From Bisporella sp. PMI_857 (Eukaryota > Ascomycota > Leotiomycetes > Helotiales > Helotiaceae), in the NCBI GenBank assembly GCA_021307315.1, contig JAJSPD010000019.1, positions 310,001 to 374,000 of the forward strand: 64,000 nt of DNA, in the 5' to 3' direction. Shown here in pieces: positions 23,330-34,588 of the stretch (positions are counted from its first letter, which is position 1; every line of letters begins with the position of its first letter). Under the pieces are notes generated by a model. It ran no database searches and was not told the origin of the DNA. It worked only from the letters and a program-made list of their open reading frames with translations. The translations under genes and the position numbers were made by a program.

Positions 23330-23785
23330 AGTATTAGAATTTTTGGTCATATGAAAACTTTTGTACTAGTATATATGTAGATTATGAAACCTGCTGTTCT
23401 CCCGTGTAAGGTGGAAATGGCAAATAAGATTATCTTTGTACAGTGTTGTCTTCCTATCTACCTACGCCGTTTATCCATGCTCTTGATTCTTACCAAGTGT
23501 GATAAAGGCGGTGGGTAGATGGTGATGGCCCATTTCATCTTCCCGATATATTGTTATCTTCCTTCATTGACCTACCATTCCACGAGCCACGAGCCACGAG
23601 CGAGGTGACAACATTCATGCACCCCGTATACTACAATATAAATGGCTTATATATACTTCGAGTTTCTATGCTAATAGCGTAAACCCTCCTAGCTACTCAT
23701 TCACTAGATATAGCATTCATGCCACACTTGACTACATAATGAGCTTCATGAGATTCGCTCCATGCCCCAACCAGCTCGCAGGATT
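23330..23785. other. Convergent 3' region of Mrp51 and DUF4246 genes
   Basis: About 450 bp of shared terminator space. A short CCACGAG triplication lies near 23580-23600. No gene is supported. Confidence 0.55.
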
Positions 23786-26110
23786 CTAGTGCTCGCAGAA
23801 GTAGAATGTGTCCTGGAAGAATTAGCTACTTTCCGCTGGAAAAGCCTGTATATCAAACAGAGAACTCACCTCCTCTAACGCAGTATTGAATGCGTCTGTC
23901 AAGGCGCCTCTTTCGTCCATCAGGCTCTGTCTGATTTCCACCGCCTACAATCTCATCATCAGCATTGATTTCCAAGATAAAACTTGAGACCACCAAGATC
24001 CAGACGAGACGAGAACTTACGCTCTCCCAGCTTATGGGGAAATCATCTACGACCTCTATGATCTTGTCGAAAACCTCTTGCGGCAGCTTCTCAAAATGCG
24101 TCACCTTCCGCACCTCCTCCGCCCACCAGTCCCTGCGCTGCGGCGGCACGTTCCCCGTACTTATCACCCTCACGTGCGGATCCACCAAGAACATCGCCAA
24201 GATTTTGCGGTGTCCAGGCTTTGTTGGATCAGCGAGGGAGAAGGGTTGCACGGCGTGTTGGATCACGTTGGGGAAGGCGAGGAGACGGTCGGGACGGGTG
24301 TTAACTTTGCCGAGAACTTGTAAGGCGGCTTCTTCGTTCTGGATCCCGTAGTACTCTTCTAGGGAAGACCATTCATTCTGCGGTGGTTTCATTGTCATTT
24401 CCTCGGCATCAATTGATTGTCGGAAGGCAAGATGGCTTTCGGTGACGTTCTCTTGGTCGTAGTAGTAGAGTGCCGTTGCGCAGATATGTTCATTGAGCGC
24501 TCCTTCAACGTGCCAGGAACCCCCTTCGTAATTTGGCTTCTCTGGGGTTAGGTGTATATTGGCTAGAGCCTGTTAGATATTCTACGGGTGTGGCCAGCCG
24601 GGTGTGGAGGTGTCCTTTTTAACTTACCAAGCTTAAAGATGATCTGGAGCCCAGAAGAGGCAAATTTCTCCCTTAGGTCGATCGGAGATGCACCACAAGC
24701 TTCCTTGATAGAATCCGCGAATGGCTCGAACTCTTTCGGTTCTGGCTGGATGAGAATACGATGTTCCTCTATCCAGTCTCTGTACCCATCATCCCATCTA
24801 AGGTCCTCATCCGTATCCTCGCCGGAATCATTGTCACCCCCCTCAGCATTTTCTGCGAATTCAACATTATCAGAGGCAGTATTGTTCTCATTGTTGCTTC
24901 TATCCCCGGGGCGTAGGTATCTTAGCCCTCGTGGCAGAACGTAATCATCATCACCTTTTGAGTCAATAGGGATACGAATCCTGCTGTGAAACCAGGAAAG
25001 AGTCTCATTCCACAATGGAATCGCGCAATCAACGAACTGCTCAAGTACCTTGTACAATTCTGCGTGCTTTCTTGGATGCAAATTGTTGATGTAGCTGGTG
25101 ATTTCTGCGCTTCCCTTCCTATTGAACTTTACATCTGAGGGCAACCATTGATAACTTCCCCATGCCCTGAGATTATCGCCATTCCCCCATGATTTCGATC
25201 TCTGAAAAGCTACGCTAACGTCATCTGGCACAGGAATTTGGTCTCCCATACCACTGTAAGAGATGCAATTGGCCAGCGGAACATTACCTTGTGGAAGAAC
25301 TTTGGAAAGTCCATATACAAACGGAAATAAAGATGGGTGCAAAAGATCAAGGACTTTATTATCAGATCCTGGGTGCCTGCGCATGTAAAGATGTGTTAGA
25401 TTAGGGTAAGTCACCGTGACAAAAAATAATAATAAATAAAATGGCGAACCAGTGGGCTTACGAACCAATCTTTTTGTTTTTCTGGTACATCTTCGAGAGG
25501 ATGAACATGCTTGATAAGGGACTCTTTGAGTTCAGGTGGAATAGCTGTATCTGATTTGACCACAGTTGCCTCAGCATCAAGGACCGCCATGATTCCGGTT
25601 TTCTTAAAGACTTCTGCTTTCTCTCGAAGCTCTTTGACGCACTGAGAACATGAGTATCTGAAATGATACTATTTTATCAAAACTCACATATTCGAACATT
25701 TTCTCAGACAAAATTACATCATTAAGCTCTTTGTCATGCTCAGAAGCCTCTGCAAGCCATCTTGACAAGATTTCTTCGTCAAACACTTTTCGCTCCCAGT
25801 CTGGCTTGTCTGAGATTTTGTTGATGAAGTCAAGCATTCTCTGTTCACGCACTGAAACACCTTCTCCGGCAAAAAAGTCAGCAATGGCATGAGGAAACCT
25901 CTCGGATTTCGAAGCATCTCGATTCCATTTCGGAAGATGCCCCACGGGCAGACCAAGACCTGGGAGCTGAAGCTCAGTGTTAATGGCGCTGCGGTCTGGG
26001 AGCGATATTTGTGAGTCGGTGTCCATTTCTAGTGTTCGCAACACTCTCTTATAGAGATACCAGAGGACTAATGTCATGAGCAATAAGATGAGCTGTGTCT
26101 TGAAGGTCAT
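23786..26110 (-). CDS. DUF4246 family protein, membrane-anchored, putative dioxygenase fold
   Basis: Six exons, 26110-25688, 25641-25466, 25376-24628, 24562-24021, 23944-23870 and 23812-23786, give 663 aa with every phase consistent. The last exon is only 27 nt (DTFYFCEH). DUF4246 landmarks are DWHPGSDNKVLDLLHPSLFP, IIFKLANIHLTPEKP, GGSWHVEGALNEHICATALY and KPGHRKILAMFLVDPHVRV. Residues ~4-22 form a hydrophobic helix (LILLLMTLVLWYLYKRVL), suggesting a signal anchor. His467 and Glu469 (HVE), with distal His567 (GHRKI), have the spacing and context of the iron facial triad of 2-oxoglutarate oxygenases; that is inference, not established for this family as far as I know. An acidic insert (GGDNDSGEDTDEDLRWDDG) lies mid-protein. 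Substrate and role are unknown. Confidence 0.88.
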
Positions 26111-26188
26111 GTCTTGAAGGATCCCCTTTTATTTAAGGGGGGGGGTTTGCTTTAGCGGAGACTTGGCTTGGCGCTCCTGTGGCTTACT

Positions 26189-26644
26189 TTAGCGAACAGG
26201 CAACAAGCCCTTAAAAGTAAATATAAAACACTTTGGCCATAGTCTTTCCTGCTTGCTGACTTTAAGAACCTTCTTAATTGAAGATAAGTCACTGTAGCCT
26301 TGCCTGGTGGATATGAAATCAGGCAAGATCTGCTGAGGATGCGGTATGAGGTTAGCTTCTAGCCATATGATTTCAGCCGTCAAGTCCATGTCATCTGATC
26401 TAGTGATCAAGACCAAGAAGGGACACTCCGCGATGCAACCTGTCTGAAATTCTCCATAGAAGGCGAGTTCTAACTCAAGGGAATAGCTGTGTATTCCGAA
26501 GTAGTACATGCGTTTCCCTCTCGGTGACGTATCTGCACGGAAGACGTTATGTTTGGAGTACACTTTTGCAGATGCCATTAAAACTTCCATCTGAGCAATT
26601 TTACCTTGTGCTTGAGGCATATGTCCGTCATGGGCTTCTCTCAA
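26189..26644 (-). CDS. Uncertain hypothetical ORF
   Basis: An open frame of about 150 codons lies just upstream of the DUF4246 start. The first ATG inside it gives a product that includes MASAKVYSKHNVFRADTS and FGIHSYSLELELAFYG. I do not recognise a family. The composition is more protein-like than in other intergenic frames, and a possible acceptor (GTTAG) lies just upstream, so it could be an exon of a small gene or a relic. No start context or partner exon was found that would settle it. Confidence 0.25.
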   Translation of the reverse strand: MREAHDGHMPQAQGKIAQMEVLMASAKVYSKHNVFRADTSPRGKRMYYFGIHSYSLELELAFYGEFQTGCIAECPFLVLITRSDDMDLTAEIIWLEANLIPHPQQILPDFISTRQGYSDLSSIKKVLKVSKQERLWPKCFIFTFKGLLPVR

Positions 26645-27345
26645 CGTAACGTGGAGTGCAAAGACTCCAGAAAAGGGCTAACTAAGATCGAACATAATTG
26701 AGGCTGATTATTGTAAAACATGTGGATGCAAGATGCCGGTCCAGATTGATGTACTCCGAATTATACATTTCCTCTAAGAGCAATGCCATTGCACTCACTA
26801 ACTTCGCCCTGAGCCCGTTTTGTTTGACGGAATCTGAGTCGATCATGATGTCTATGGAGGTTGAGATAAAGTAAGTTTTATGTGCATTGATCGCTTCATG
26901 GCACGTGCCTTTCTCTCAGCACTTCTTCCCGTGCGCCACTCATCTCCTCTTTGACTGAGGCGCAGCCCTCAAGGCAGCTTTTCGGGCTTTGAAACCATTC
27001 AAAATCAAACAAAGATTGCTCAAAATCTCGTACATAACAAGAGAAGCCTCTAGGCACGATCTTCTACTTACCGAAAGCGGGGAGACAGGTACACAGCCGC
27101 CGCCATTGGCTGTATTTCATTTCTAATTACTCTAAGCTGCTCGAGCATACGTACATGCAGGCTGCCATCAAAAGTATAAATATTATCAATGCCAGATCTA
27201 TTACAGCTTTTTCTCTATCTTCCCAATTTAACAGACTTCTCTGCAAGTGCGAAATCTAAAGACAGCCTAGTGACATTAGGATCCATCGTCCTCACGAGAA
27301 AAATTCAAGCAAACTAATCGGGCATCTGGAGAAAAGTCCACCATC
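26645..27345. other. Promoter region upstream of the DUF4139 gene
   Basis: About 0.7 kb without coding signal. It presumably serves the plus-strand gene at 27346 and, if real, the minus frame ending at 26189. Confidence 0.5.
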
Positions 27346-29952
27346 ATGGAGGCTATCAATAAACAAGAGTTCCGTATTCGCGAGCTCAGCACTAGAAGCG
27401 TTCTCTTGTTTCCCACTAGAGCTCAGATCATACGGGATATCAAAAATATTGCTCTCGAGCCAGGACAGAATCAGATTATCGTCGATGGATTGGCGCCGAC
27501 GGTAGATGAACACAGTATCAAGGTGGAAGGAACTGGAGCGGTAGGCTCGACCTGTATACTTTTAATAATATCCAATACTAATTTCTAGTTAGGCTACCAT
27601 CAGTGACGTAACTGTTGATCTTCTTCCCAATCGAGAAGTGTTTGAAGACATTTACCCCTCTGATTCCGAGGAAGACGACGATGACGATGATGAGAGTGAA
27701 GAGGAGCCTGAGAACGATGCTATAAAAGCCGTCAATGAGAAGCTCAAATCCCTGAACGTTGAGCTTGGAGTCGTGAGGGAGACAATGAGCTCAGCGCTCC
27801 AACGACTCCAGATACTAGATTATGTCGGTTCAAGTGTCTCTACTGATCGACCGCCCCTAGGTATGGCTTTTATTACTACTTGTGATACTTTTTTGGATCT
27901 GGTGTCTAATGTAATCGAACTAACTGGGACCGTACAGGAGAGTTGGATCCTTTGTTAAGCACATACAAGGACGAGCGAGTAAAGATTTATAGTGATCGCA
28001 AACAGTCCACACAAACCGAAGACAGCATACAGAAGGAAATCAAGAAGCTCAACAAGGAGAAACTCAAATTGGCAAAGGAGCTGTTAAAAGCACAGGAGAA
28101 GGCTAAAAAAGAGAAGCTCAAGCTTAAAGAAAAAGCGCTGCGTAAGAAGGCGGAACTCTACCAGGAGAAATTGCGGATTAGGGCCGAGCGGGAGTCTTTC
28201 TGGCCCAAGAAGGTCTATCGCGTCACGATCAATCTGGAGTTGTCAGCTGAAACTCCTGGATCTTCTCGCCGGAGCTCAATTGCTGGCGACACTATAACCG
28301 ATGTGAATCCTCCTTCTAATAATCTTGCATCCACGACTTTCCACGAGCCGGGCAAGGTTATGCCTGGCGAGGTCTCGCTATCACTCTCATACATCACCTA
28401 CAGTGCGTCGTGGGCTCCACGATACGACCTCAGTCTCAATTCTCTCAAAGGCACCGGAACATTAGACTATGGTGCCGAGTTGACAAACACAACATCCGAG
28501 ATCTGGAAAGACGCAAAGGTCATTCTTTCCACCTCGCAAACTACATTTTCTGGCCTGAACGAGACTATCCCGACGCTCAACCCGTGGCACGTTCGTCTGC
28601 AAAAGGGTCAGAGGTATGGATACCAAGACGCCCTCGAAAGTGCCGCAGAACTAGCAGCCAAATCCGCACAAAAGAACGATTTCCTTTCTCAATCCCAGAA
28701 ACCTCGACACGAGATCTTCGGCGTGGACAATAGCGTCACAGAAGCATATGTCACAGCCGAAAACAAGAAGCGACGTGATAAGAAGGAGAAAGAAGCCGCA
28801 GCAGCAGAAGCCTACGTTGTAGCAACCGAAGTCGCGCCCCCGGAACAGATAGCACATGCATTCCAAAAAGGAGCTGGAGGACTTTTTGGGAGCATGGGTC
28901 ACGCCGCGGCGTTCGGAAACGGGGCGCCTCCACCTCCGCCTGCTGTTTCTAGAGCAGGCGCGCCTCCTGGATCGGATAGGTACAGGACTTTGAGCACCAG
29001 ATCGAAAACCTTATCGGTTCAAAGCCAGGCAATCGACGAAATACTGGAGCGCGGCGAGCGTCTCGACTCGACGCTCAGCTACCTCGCCGCAGCCCCTGAT
29101 CCCAACTCACTCGTCGTCGAAGAGGGCTCCTGGGCCGAAGCAGGCCTAACAACGACGTACGACGTGCCGGGCCTCAAAACGCTCGCGCCGTCCAACAGCA
29201 CTATCAAGCACAAGATCGCCAAGGTGCACTTCTCCAACGTGGCTTTCTCGCACATCATCGTGCCCAAGCTCCGAGATGTCGCGTTCCTGAAGGCCAGCCT
29301 GCGAAACGCCAGCAAGATCACGCTGCTGAAGGGGCCGGTGGGGCTAAGCCTCGACGGCGCGTTCCTGGGGCAGGCAACATTCCCGCGGTGCTCGGCGGGG
29401 GCGTCATTCACCATGAGCCTAGGCGTGGACCCGGCGATCCAGGTCGCGTACGCGAAGCCGACGGTACACCGCAGCCAGACGGGCAACTTCCCCTTCACGA
29501 AGGAGGACAGCAACATCTTCACGCGCAGCATAGTGGTCACCAACACGAAGCACAACGCCCCCGTCGAGCTGACCGTGCTGGATCAGGTGCCCATCTCCGA
29601 GGACGAGAAGCTCCGCATCGAGATCCGCAACCCGCACGGCTTGAAGGCAGGCGGGAGCGTCGTGCGCACCGGCGCAAACGCCACGGAGACCACCGCCGCC
29701 GCCCCCTCCTCGTCGGCCAAAACAGCTGCCGCCGCCGCGCCGGGCACCGCGAGGGCCGCGAGGGCGAGCGTCCATGGCGAGCATAGCGCGAAGGACGTTG
29801 CTAAGGTGAATTGGGGATCCGCGGAAGCGAGCGCCAGCGCGAAAGGCGGCGAGGTCTCGTGGTCGGTGAGGCTGAACCCTGGATGTGCCGTCCGGCTATC
29901 GTTGGAATACGAAGCTGCGTTCCCGAACGGCGAGGCGGTCGTGAATCGATGA
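27346..29952 (+). CDS. DUF4140/DUF4139 (mucoidy-inhibitor A-like) protein
   Basis: Three exons, 27346-27540, 27593-27860 and 27938-29952, give 825 aa. The N-terminal ~110 residues (VLLFPTRAQIIRDI, GLAPTVDEHSIKVEGTGAATI) match DUF4140. A run of acidic residues follows (SDSEEDDDDDDESEEEPE), then a long basic coiled coil (KKLNKEKLKLAKELLKAQEK). The C-terminal half (SLSYITYSASWAPRYDLSLN, TLDYGAELTNTTSEIWKDAK, LDQVPISEDEKLRIEI) is DUF4139, and the protein ends LSLEYEAAFPNGEAVV. Such proteins occur in bacteria (MuiA) and fungi; their biochemical role is not established. A low-complexity Ala/Ser stretch near residue 770 interrupts the domain. The last ~900 bp are far richer in G and C at third positions than the first exons. 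The model closes in frame. Confidence 0.88.
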
Positions 29953-30565
29953 GGAGGGCTTTTGCTTTGGGTGGGATGGAAAGGCGTAGGATAGGATGAG
30001 ATGGGAGCAAGGGGGCTGTCAGGGTTCCGCGGTATTTGGGTTCTGTTATTAAAATGAGAGCAGGGTAGCTAATGGCATATCACAAATATAATGGATGCGC
30101 GATTCTCAAGCTTGTTTCTGAAATAACTCTTTCCATGCCGCAATGGCCAGAGATGTTGATGTTCGGACGAGTATCAGCGAGGCAAGGCTATAGTAGACGG
30201 CTTCAAAATGAACGAGTCAAACAAGTCTTTCTGAGTAGATTTCTCATGCATAACGTCAACGTCAAGACCATACGCGAAGTAATTTTGTTGTCTTGATATA
30301 TATGTATATTCAATGAAGATATCACCTCTAAAGCTATATACACTTTTTCCCTTCCCAATTTTATTTACAATTCCTTGCCGCAAAATAACAAATGCAACAT
30401 ATGATGCAATACCGACCCGATGCAATGCAATGCAATATACAGAATACGCCGATGCGAGGTATATAAGTTCGTAAAACGCCAGTGCCATGCCGCTAATATG
30501 CCAAAATCATCCACCAATGTAGCCATGCCATGCACCACCTTATCTACTATTTCGTGTTGTATGTA
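29953..30565. other. Convergent 3' region of DUF4139 and GPCR genes
   Basis: About 0.6 kb of shared 3' flanking DNA, AT-rich after 30050, with a short TGCAA repeat near 30418-30436. No gene is supported. Confidence 0.55.
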
Positions 30566-32802
30566 CTATATTTTCTTCTCGGGCTTTGCCCCGTTGTTCT
30601 CGTTTTGTGTGGAGTTCGTAAACTCCGGTGATGAGGGTGGTATGACGTTAATCTTCAATGCATTCGCATTCCTGTCTGTCCTAGCCGGGCTCGCGGTGCG
30701 TACCTCCTCCATCGGATTCCCCCTTTCCGTCAGGTTAGGCGTCTCTTCTGTTAGCGGACTCATACCAGCATCCAGACCCGCAACCTCCCACCAACTACGC
30801 TCTGTCCTCCTGTTCTCTCCACTAAGTATCTGGCCGCTCAGACTCGCGCTTTCCAACCGCTGCTGCTGTATGGCCATCTCCTCATCACGTCGCCGATACG
30901 CAGCTCTCGCCTCTCTGACCATCTCATCTCTCGTCTTCCCTGGCCCATGAACAACACGCCGTTTCCTCAAACCGCGCCAACCCGTCCAGAACCGCAGGGA
31001 GCCAAAGAAGGAACCGCTGTTTCCAGGAATATGTCGCCATGGTTTCTCGCGTGTAGAGAAAAGCCAGCAGTCTACCGCAGCTTGGGATGCCAAGCATATT
31101 GTGGTTATGCAGCCTAACACGAAAGGTGGATTTGTGGCAAATTGATTGCGATACTGCAAGATATGGGACACGAATGGTACGAGCCACATTCCAATATAGA
31201 CCAAAGGGTATATGAAGAGGAAACGTAATTGCCGTCGGATCTTGTCACGTGTGCGTAGCAGTTCCGAAACAGCGAGATCTTGTCCTCGAGAGTTGACAAG
31301 ACGGAGTTGAGTGATGGGCAGAGGTTCAGGACCTTGGCCGTCCCCAGCAGGTTGAGATTCGAGCACAGTGAAAATGTCAACTATGGAGCGCGCGGTGGCG
31401 GGTGAGTTTGGCGTGGATGTCACGCGGGTGACGAAGGAGTCATGGAATGATGTTACTCTACTATGGGGTGTATTGTTGCCAACAGTGAGTGCGGAATGAG
31501 GTGTTGTCGGCATAGTGCCTGGGTACGAAGCGATCGGTTGCGGAGACGAAGGTGCCGTGAGAAATGGAGTGCCAGTATTCCGATCTGCTGGTGGCGTGTC
31601 CGCAGTTGGTATCGAAGGACTGATGGAGATGAGGTTCGCCCAAATAAAGCGATGGGCACCACTTGATGGACTCAGAGGTGTGTTCTGAATTGTCTCCATA
31701 GTCTCCACTGTTGATATAGACTGTTGTCTTGGTCGTGAAGTCGGCCTAGACTTTGGTACAAGGCCATTGAGCACAAGTGGTGGCGTTTGTGGTAGGCCAT
31801 TTACTTGCGGCACTCTGTCTCCTCGTTCTGATCCGTCGTTAGAGTCGTCGGAATGGGATATGGCTGTTTTAGCGAATCCATGAAATTTAGCTCGGACATA
31901 GAAATAGATCGATGCATAGATGCCGAGAATAACGAGGAAAATGATATATCGAGGAACCCAGGCCAGAGCAAGGCGGTACCAGAAAGGTCGTATGGGAAGG
32001 TAGCAGCTATGGAATTTCCGTTAGCTTCTTACTAAGCCGACATTTTTGTCAAGATAGCCGTCTTGTGGTACTCAGAGGTAGTTGTTACACAGAGATTGCG
32101 CTATGAATTATACTTACTATGTACCGCTATTCACATAAGCATTCTCTGTGTTGACAAACGCTAGTGAAGCCTATTCACTGATTAGTTCTTCTGTTCACAA
32201 TCTCATTAAGAAAGGAGTTCTCCACAATCCACATACCATGGCAAGGGGATACACCAACCATATCATGTACGCCACCCTTCTATATGGATACAACCCACCC
32301 TCACCACTGATCACCCTTGGCTTGAATATATATAATGCTGAGTGAATAGCGATCATTAGAACCGCGATATCTGAGGCCTCGATGCCGACAGACAGGAAGA
32401 AGCCGTTAACCTGGCAGAAACGCGACGAGTCTAGAACAGGACCGCGCGCAAAGGTTACGATGGGGTGGATCATGAACCAGAGGGCTTTGAACATGTCACT
32501 TTGGATCAAAAGCATGACCAAACTAACCATTGTTAGCTTCCATATCCTCTTCTCTTCTATTGCAGAATTTATTTGGGAGATTCTTACTCATGTCTAAAGC
32601 TCCGCCGCATCTTGATGAACCAGTAGAAGGCTAAAATCGCGGACGCAACGCTGAAACTTGAGAATACCAAGGCGAGGATCTGCAGCGTACGCTCCTGCGA
32701 GTCCCGCAGGCCGTTTGAATGTGTAGTATCTGAATTGCCTAGATCTCTGCCCCAGATTGTGTATTCTGCCACCGCTGCTGCGATGAGGGCGAGCGGCGCC
32801 AT
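30566..32802 (-). CDS. Git3-type G-protein-coupled receptor (glucose/amino-acid sensing class)
   Basis: Four exons, 32802-32588, 32522-32237, 32170-32118 and 32006-30566, give 664 aa in frame. Seven hydrophobic segments are visible: four to five in the N-terminal Git3 domain (LALVFSSFSVASAILAFYWF, DLVMLLIQSDMFKALWFM, ASDIAVLMIAIHSALYIF, RVAYMIWLVYPLAM, RYIIFLVILGIYASIYFY) and two in the Git3_C domain (FLFIYPLVYIGMWLVPFVSH, NPPFVLGCITTICLASQAAV). A ~185-residue Ser/Pro/Thr-rich cytoplasmic loop separates them, and a ~130-residue tail follows. This is the layout of S. pombe Git3, yeast Gpr1 and Neurospora GPR-4, which feed the Galpha-cAMP-PKA pathway. The ligand cannot be told. Exon 2 ends at a GTATGT donor; reading through that intron gives a false frame that stops. 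Confidence 0.9.
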
Positions 32803-33054
32803 CGAGAAAACGGCTGTCGACTTGCAGTTGATGTGGCAGGTAGGAAGGCTGTTGGGGCAAGGTTATCGAATGGTTGGTTTCCTACTTCGTGAGAAAAACA
32901 TGATTCCCTTTGCCGGAGATGCCCCGTATCAGTGCGGTTGTGCGCTAGAAGTTTGTGTTGAGGAGGTTCGTAGCGTGAATCTGTCCAATTTGGTCAGTGC
33001 CGAAAGGGCCAAAATGTGTCAGGCTGTTGGCGGCGGGTGTTAGTCTAGTGTATA

Positions 33055-33074
33055 TGTGCTGTGCTGTGCTGTGC
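33055..33074 (+). repeat. (TGTGC)4 pentanucleotide repeat
   Basis: Four perfect TGTGC units about 250 bp upstream of the GPCR start codon, probably in its 5' leader or promoter. Confidence 0.85.
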
Positions 33075-33274
33075 TGGCTGGCCGGGCTCTCATCAAACTT
33101 TGAAGGCGCTCGGCGTCTCCTTGCACAAACCTGGTTGGAAGCAGGGCGGCGGTGTGTGTTGGCCAACTCTCAAGCTTCAGTGGGGTAGCTTGGTCACATT
33201 CCGCATGGACGAATGTTCTTTTTTGTTTTCCTGCCGATGCCCTTTATTTATAGTACGAAAATAAAGAAGGAATG

Positions 33275-33283
<9 letters not shown>

Positions 33284-33309
<26 letters not shown>
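33284..33309 (+). repeat. (AG)13 microsatellite in a purine-rich tract
   Basis: Thirteen AG units inside a purine-rich block from about 33260 to 33350. Relative to the GPCR, this is a CT-rich promoter tract about 480 bp upstream of the start codon. Confidence 0.9.
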
Positions 33310-34588
33310 CAAAAGAGACAAAAGAAAGAGAGAATGGAAAGGGCGGCGGTATGTACAAGTATTGGCGGAGACACACGAAAGGAGAGAAAAGATGATACAA
33401 ACGATGAAGGGTCCTTCCCTTGATCTTGGCCCGATCGTTATTTCTGGTTCGGTAAATGTTTTCTGTGAGCTTTGAACCGCGGGCGATCCAATCACCCACC
33501 AAGCCTCATCCTCCTATTTAGCATAGCCTGACTAAGAAATCCTATACTGTAACCAAAATGCGACCTTTTATCACACGCTACGCTACATACGCCCGTCATC
33601 ATTTTCATCATCTTGAACCGCCCATAGTCATGCTTCTAAACATCCCAAGTATATATACACGGGTAATTGGGTGGGTGTATACGTGGAATGTAAATTTGGA
33701 GGATGACAACATCCTATTAATTGATGATTGAGATATTTTTACCAGCCACCCTGTCGTCCGGCGCGGCTACCGGTGCTCAGGGTCTGCACGGTGCGCCCAA
33801 CGCCCAGTGCCTAACTGCCAGCCTTCTTGGCTCTATCCCGAAGAAATGGTAACCAAAAGGTACATGTACAGCCAGTGGAGAGAGTGGAGGGCCTACATCA
33901 GGAAGGTCATATCAAATCATATCAAAAGTCTGGGGAAGCTGAGCTTAATATAACTTACAACCCCATCACTTGCTGACTGTCAAACTGTGCTGGAAATGTT
34001 GAGAAAGCCTTGCAAGGCGATGAGGGAGGGAGACAGAAATGGCGGCATAATAGACTTCTCCCACTCTTCGTCCCCCCCGAGTCGTGAAGTCCAAAACCCC
34101 TCATCTCATTGGAGCGATACCGAAGTCAGGTGTCATGGAGATTTTGATGCTGAGAGCAAATGACACACACCTGTGGCAGCATGCAGCAAGGTGGCTTCGG
34201 GATGGCTCGCCTATGGCGGTCAAACAGGCTGAATTTAGCGAGCATCTATATTGACCAGAATTTTATTGTAAGCCGCCGACATTCCGTACAGTACATGCAA
34301 GAAAATTTGAATAAGACCAGAGAGGTCAGGCTATTTTAATTTTGCGGGCTGTTGCGCCTGCCGGTTTCGAAGATGGAAGTCTTCAACCTCTGTTCGGGGT
34401 TATAAACAACTTTGTTATACATAGGAATCAATGTTTATAATATATTAATATATCCATGCTTTTTGATGTAGCCAAACCCCATCCAGATATCACACTACCC
34501 ATTGCTCAAGACATTCTCCTTTTCCATGCCTTGCACACTTTTAGTTCAAACGAGAAAGAGACTTCATTGTCATACTAAAGATGGTGGA

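Larger units (their letters stand above)
32803..34588. other. Intergenic with simple repeats, upstream of the GPCR
   Basis: 1.8 kb between the GPCR start and the VBA-like transporter's 3' end. It holds the TGTGC and GA repeats listed separately. Frames near 33180-33500 are products of the purine-rich tract. I see no gene. Confidence 0.55.

Noticed and set aside
24588..24944. 118-codon plus-strand frame over the DUF4246 gene
   Set aside because: Antisense shadow of conserved exon 3.
25352..25366. A match to the SREA-type site TTATCAGAT
   Set aside because: It lies inside a conserved coding exon of the DUF4246 gene (GSDNK), so a regulatory role is unlikely.
29388..29786. Open frames on both strands inside the GC-rich 3' end of the DUF4139 gene (plus 29388-29786, minus 29079-29555 and 29419-29784)
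   Set aside because: They are frame shadows: high GC removes stop codons in all frames, and only the DUF4139 frame shows family motifs.
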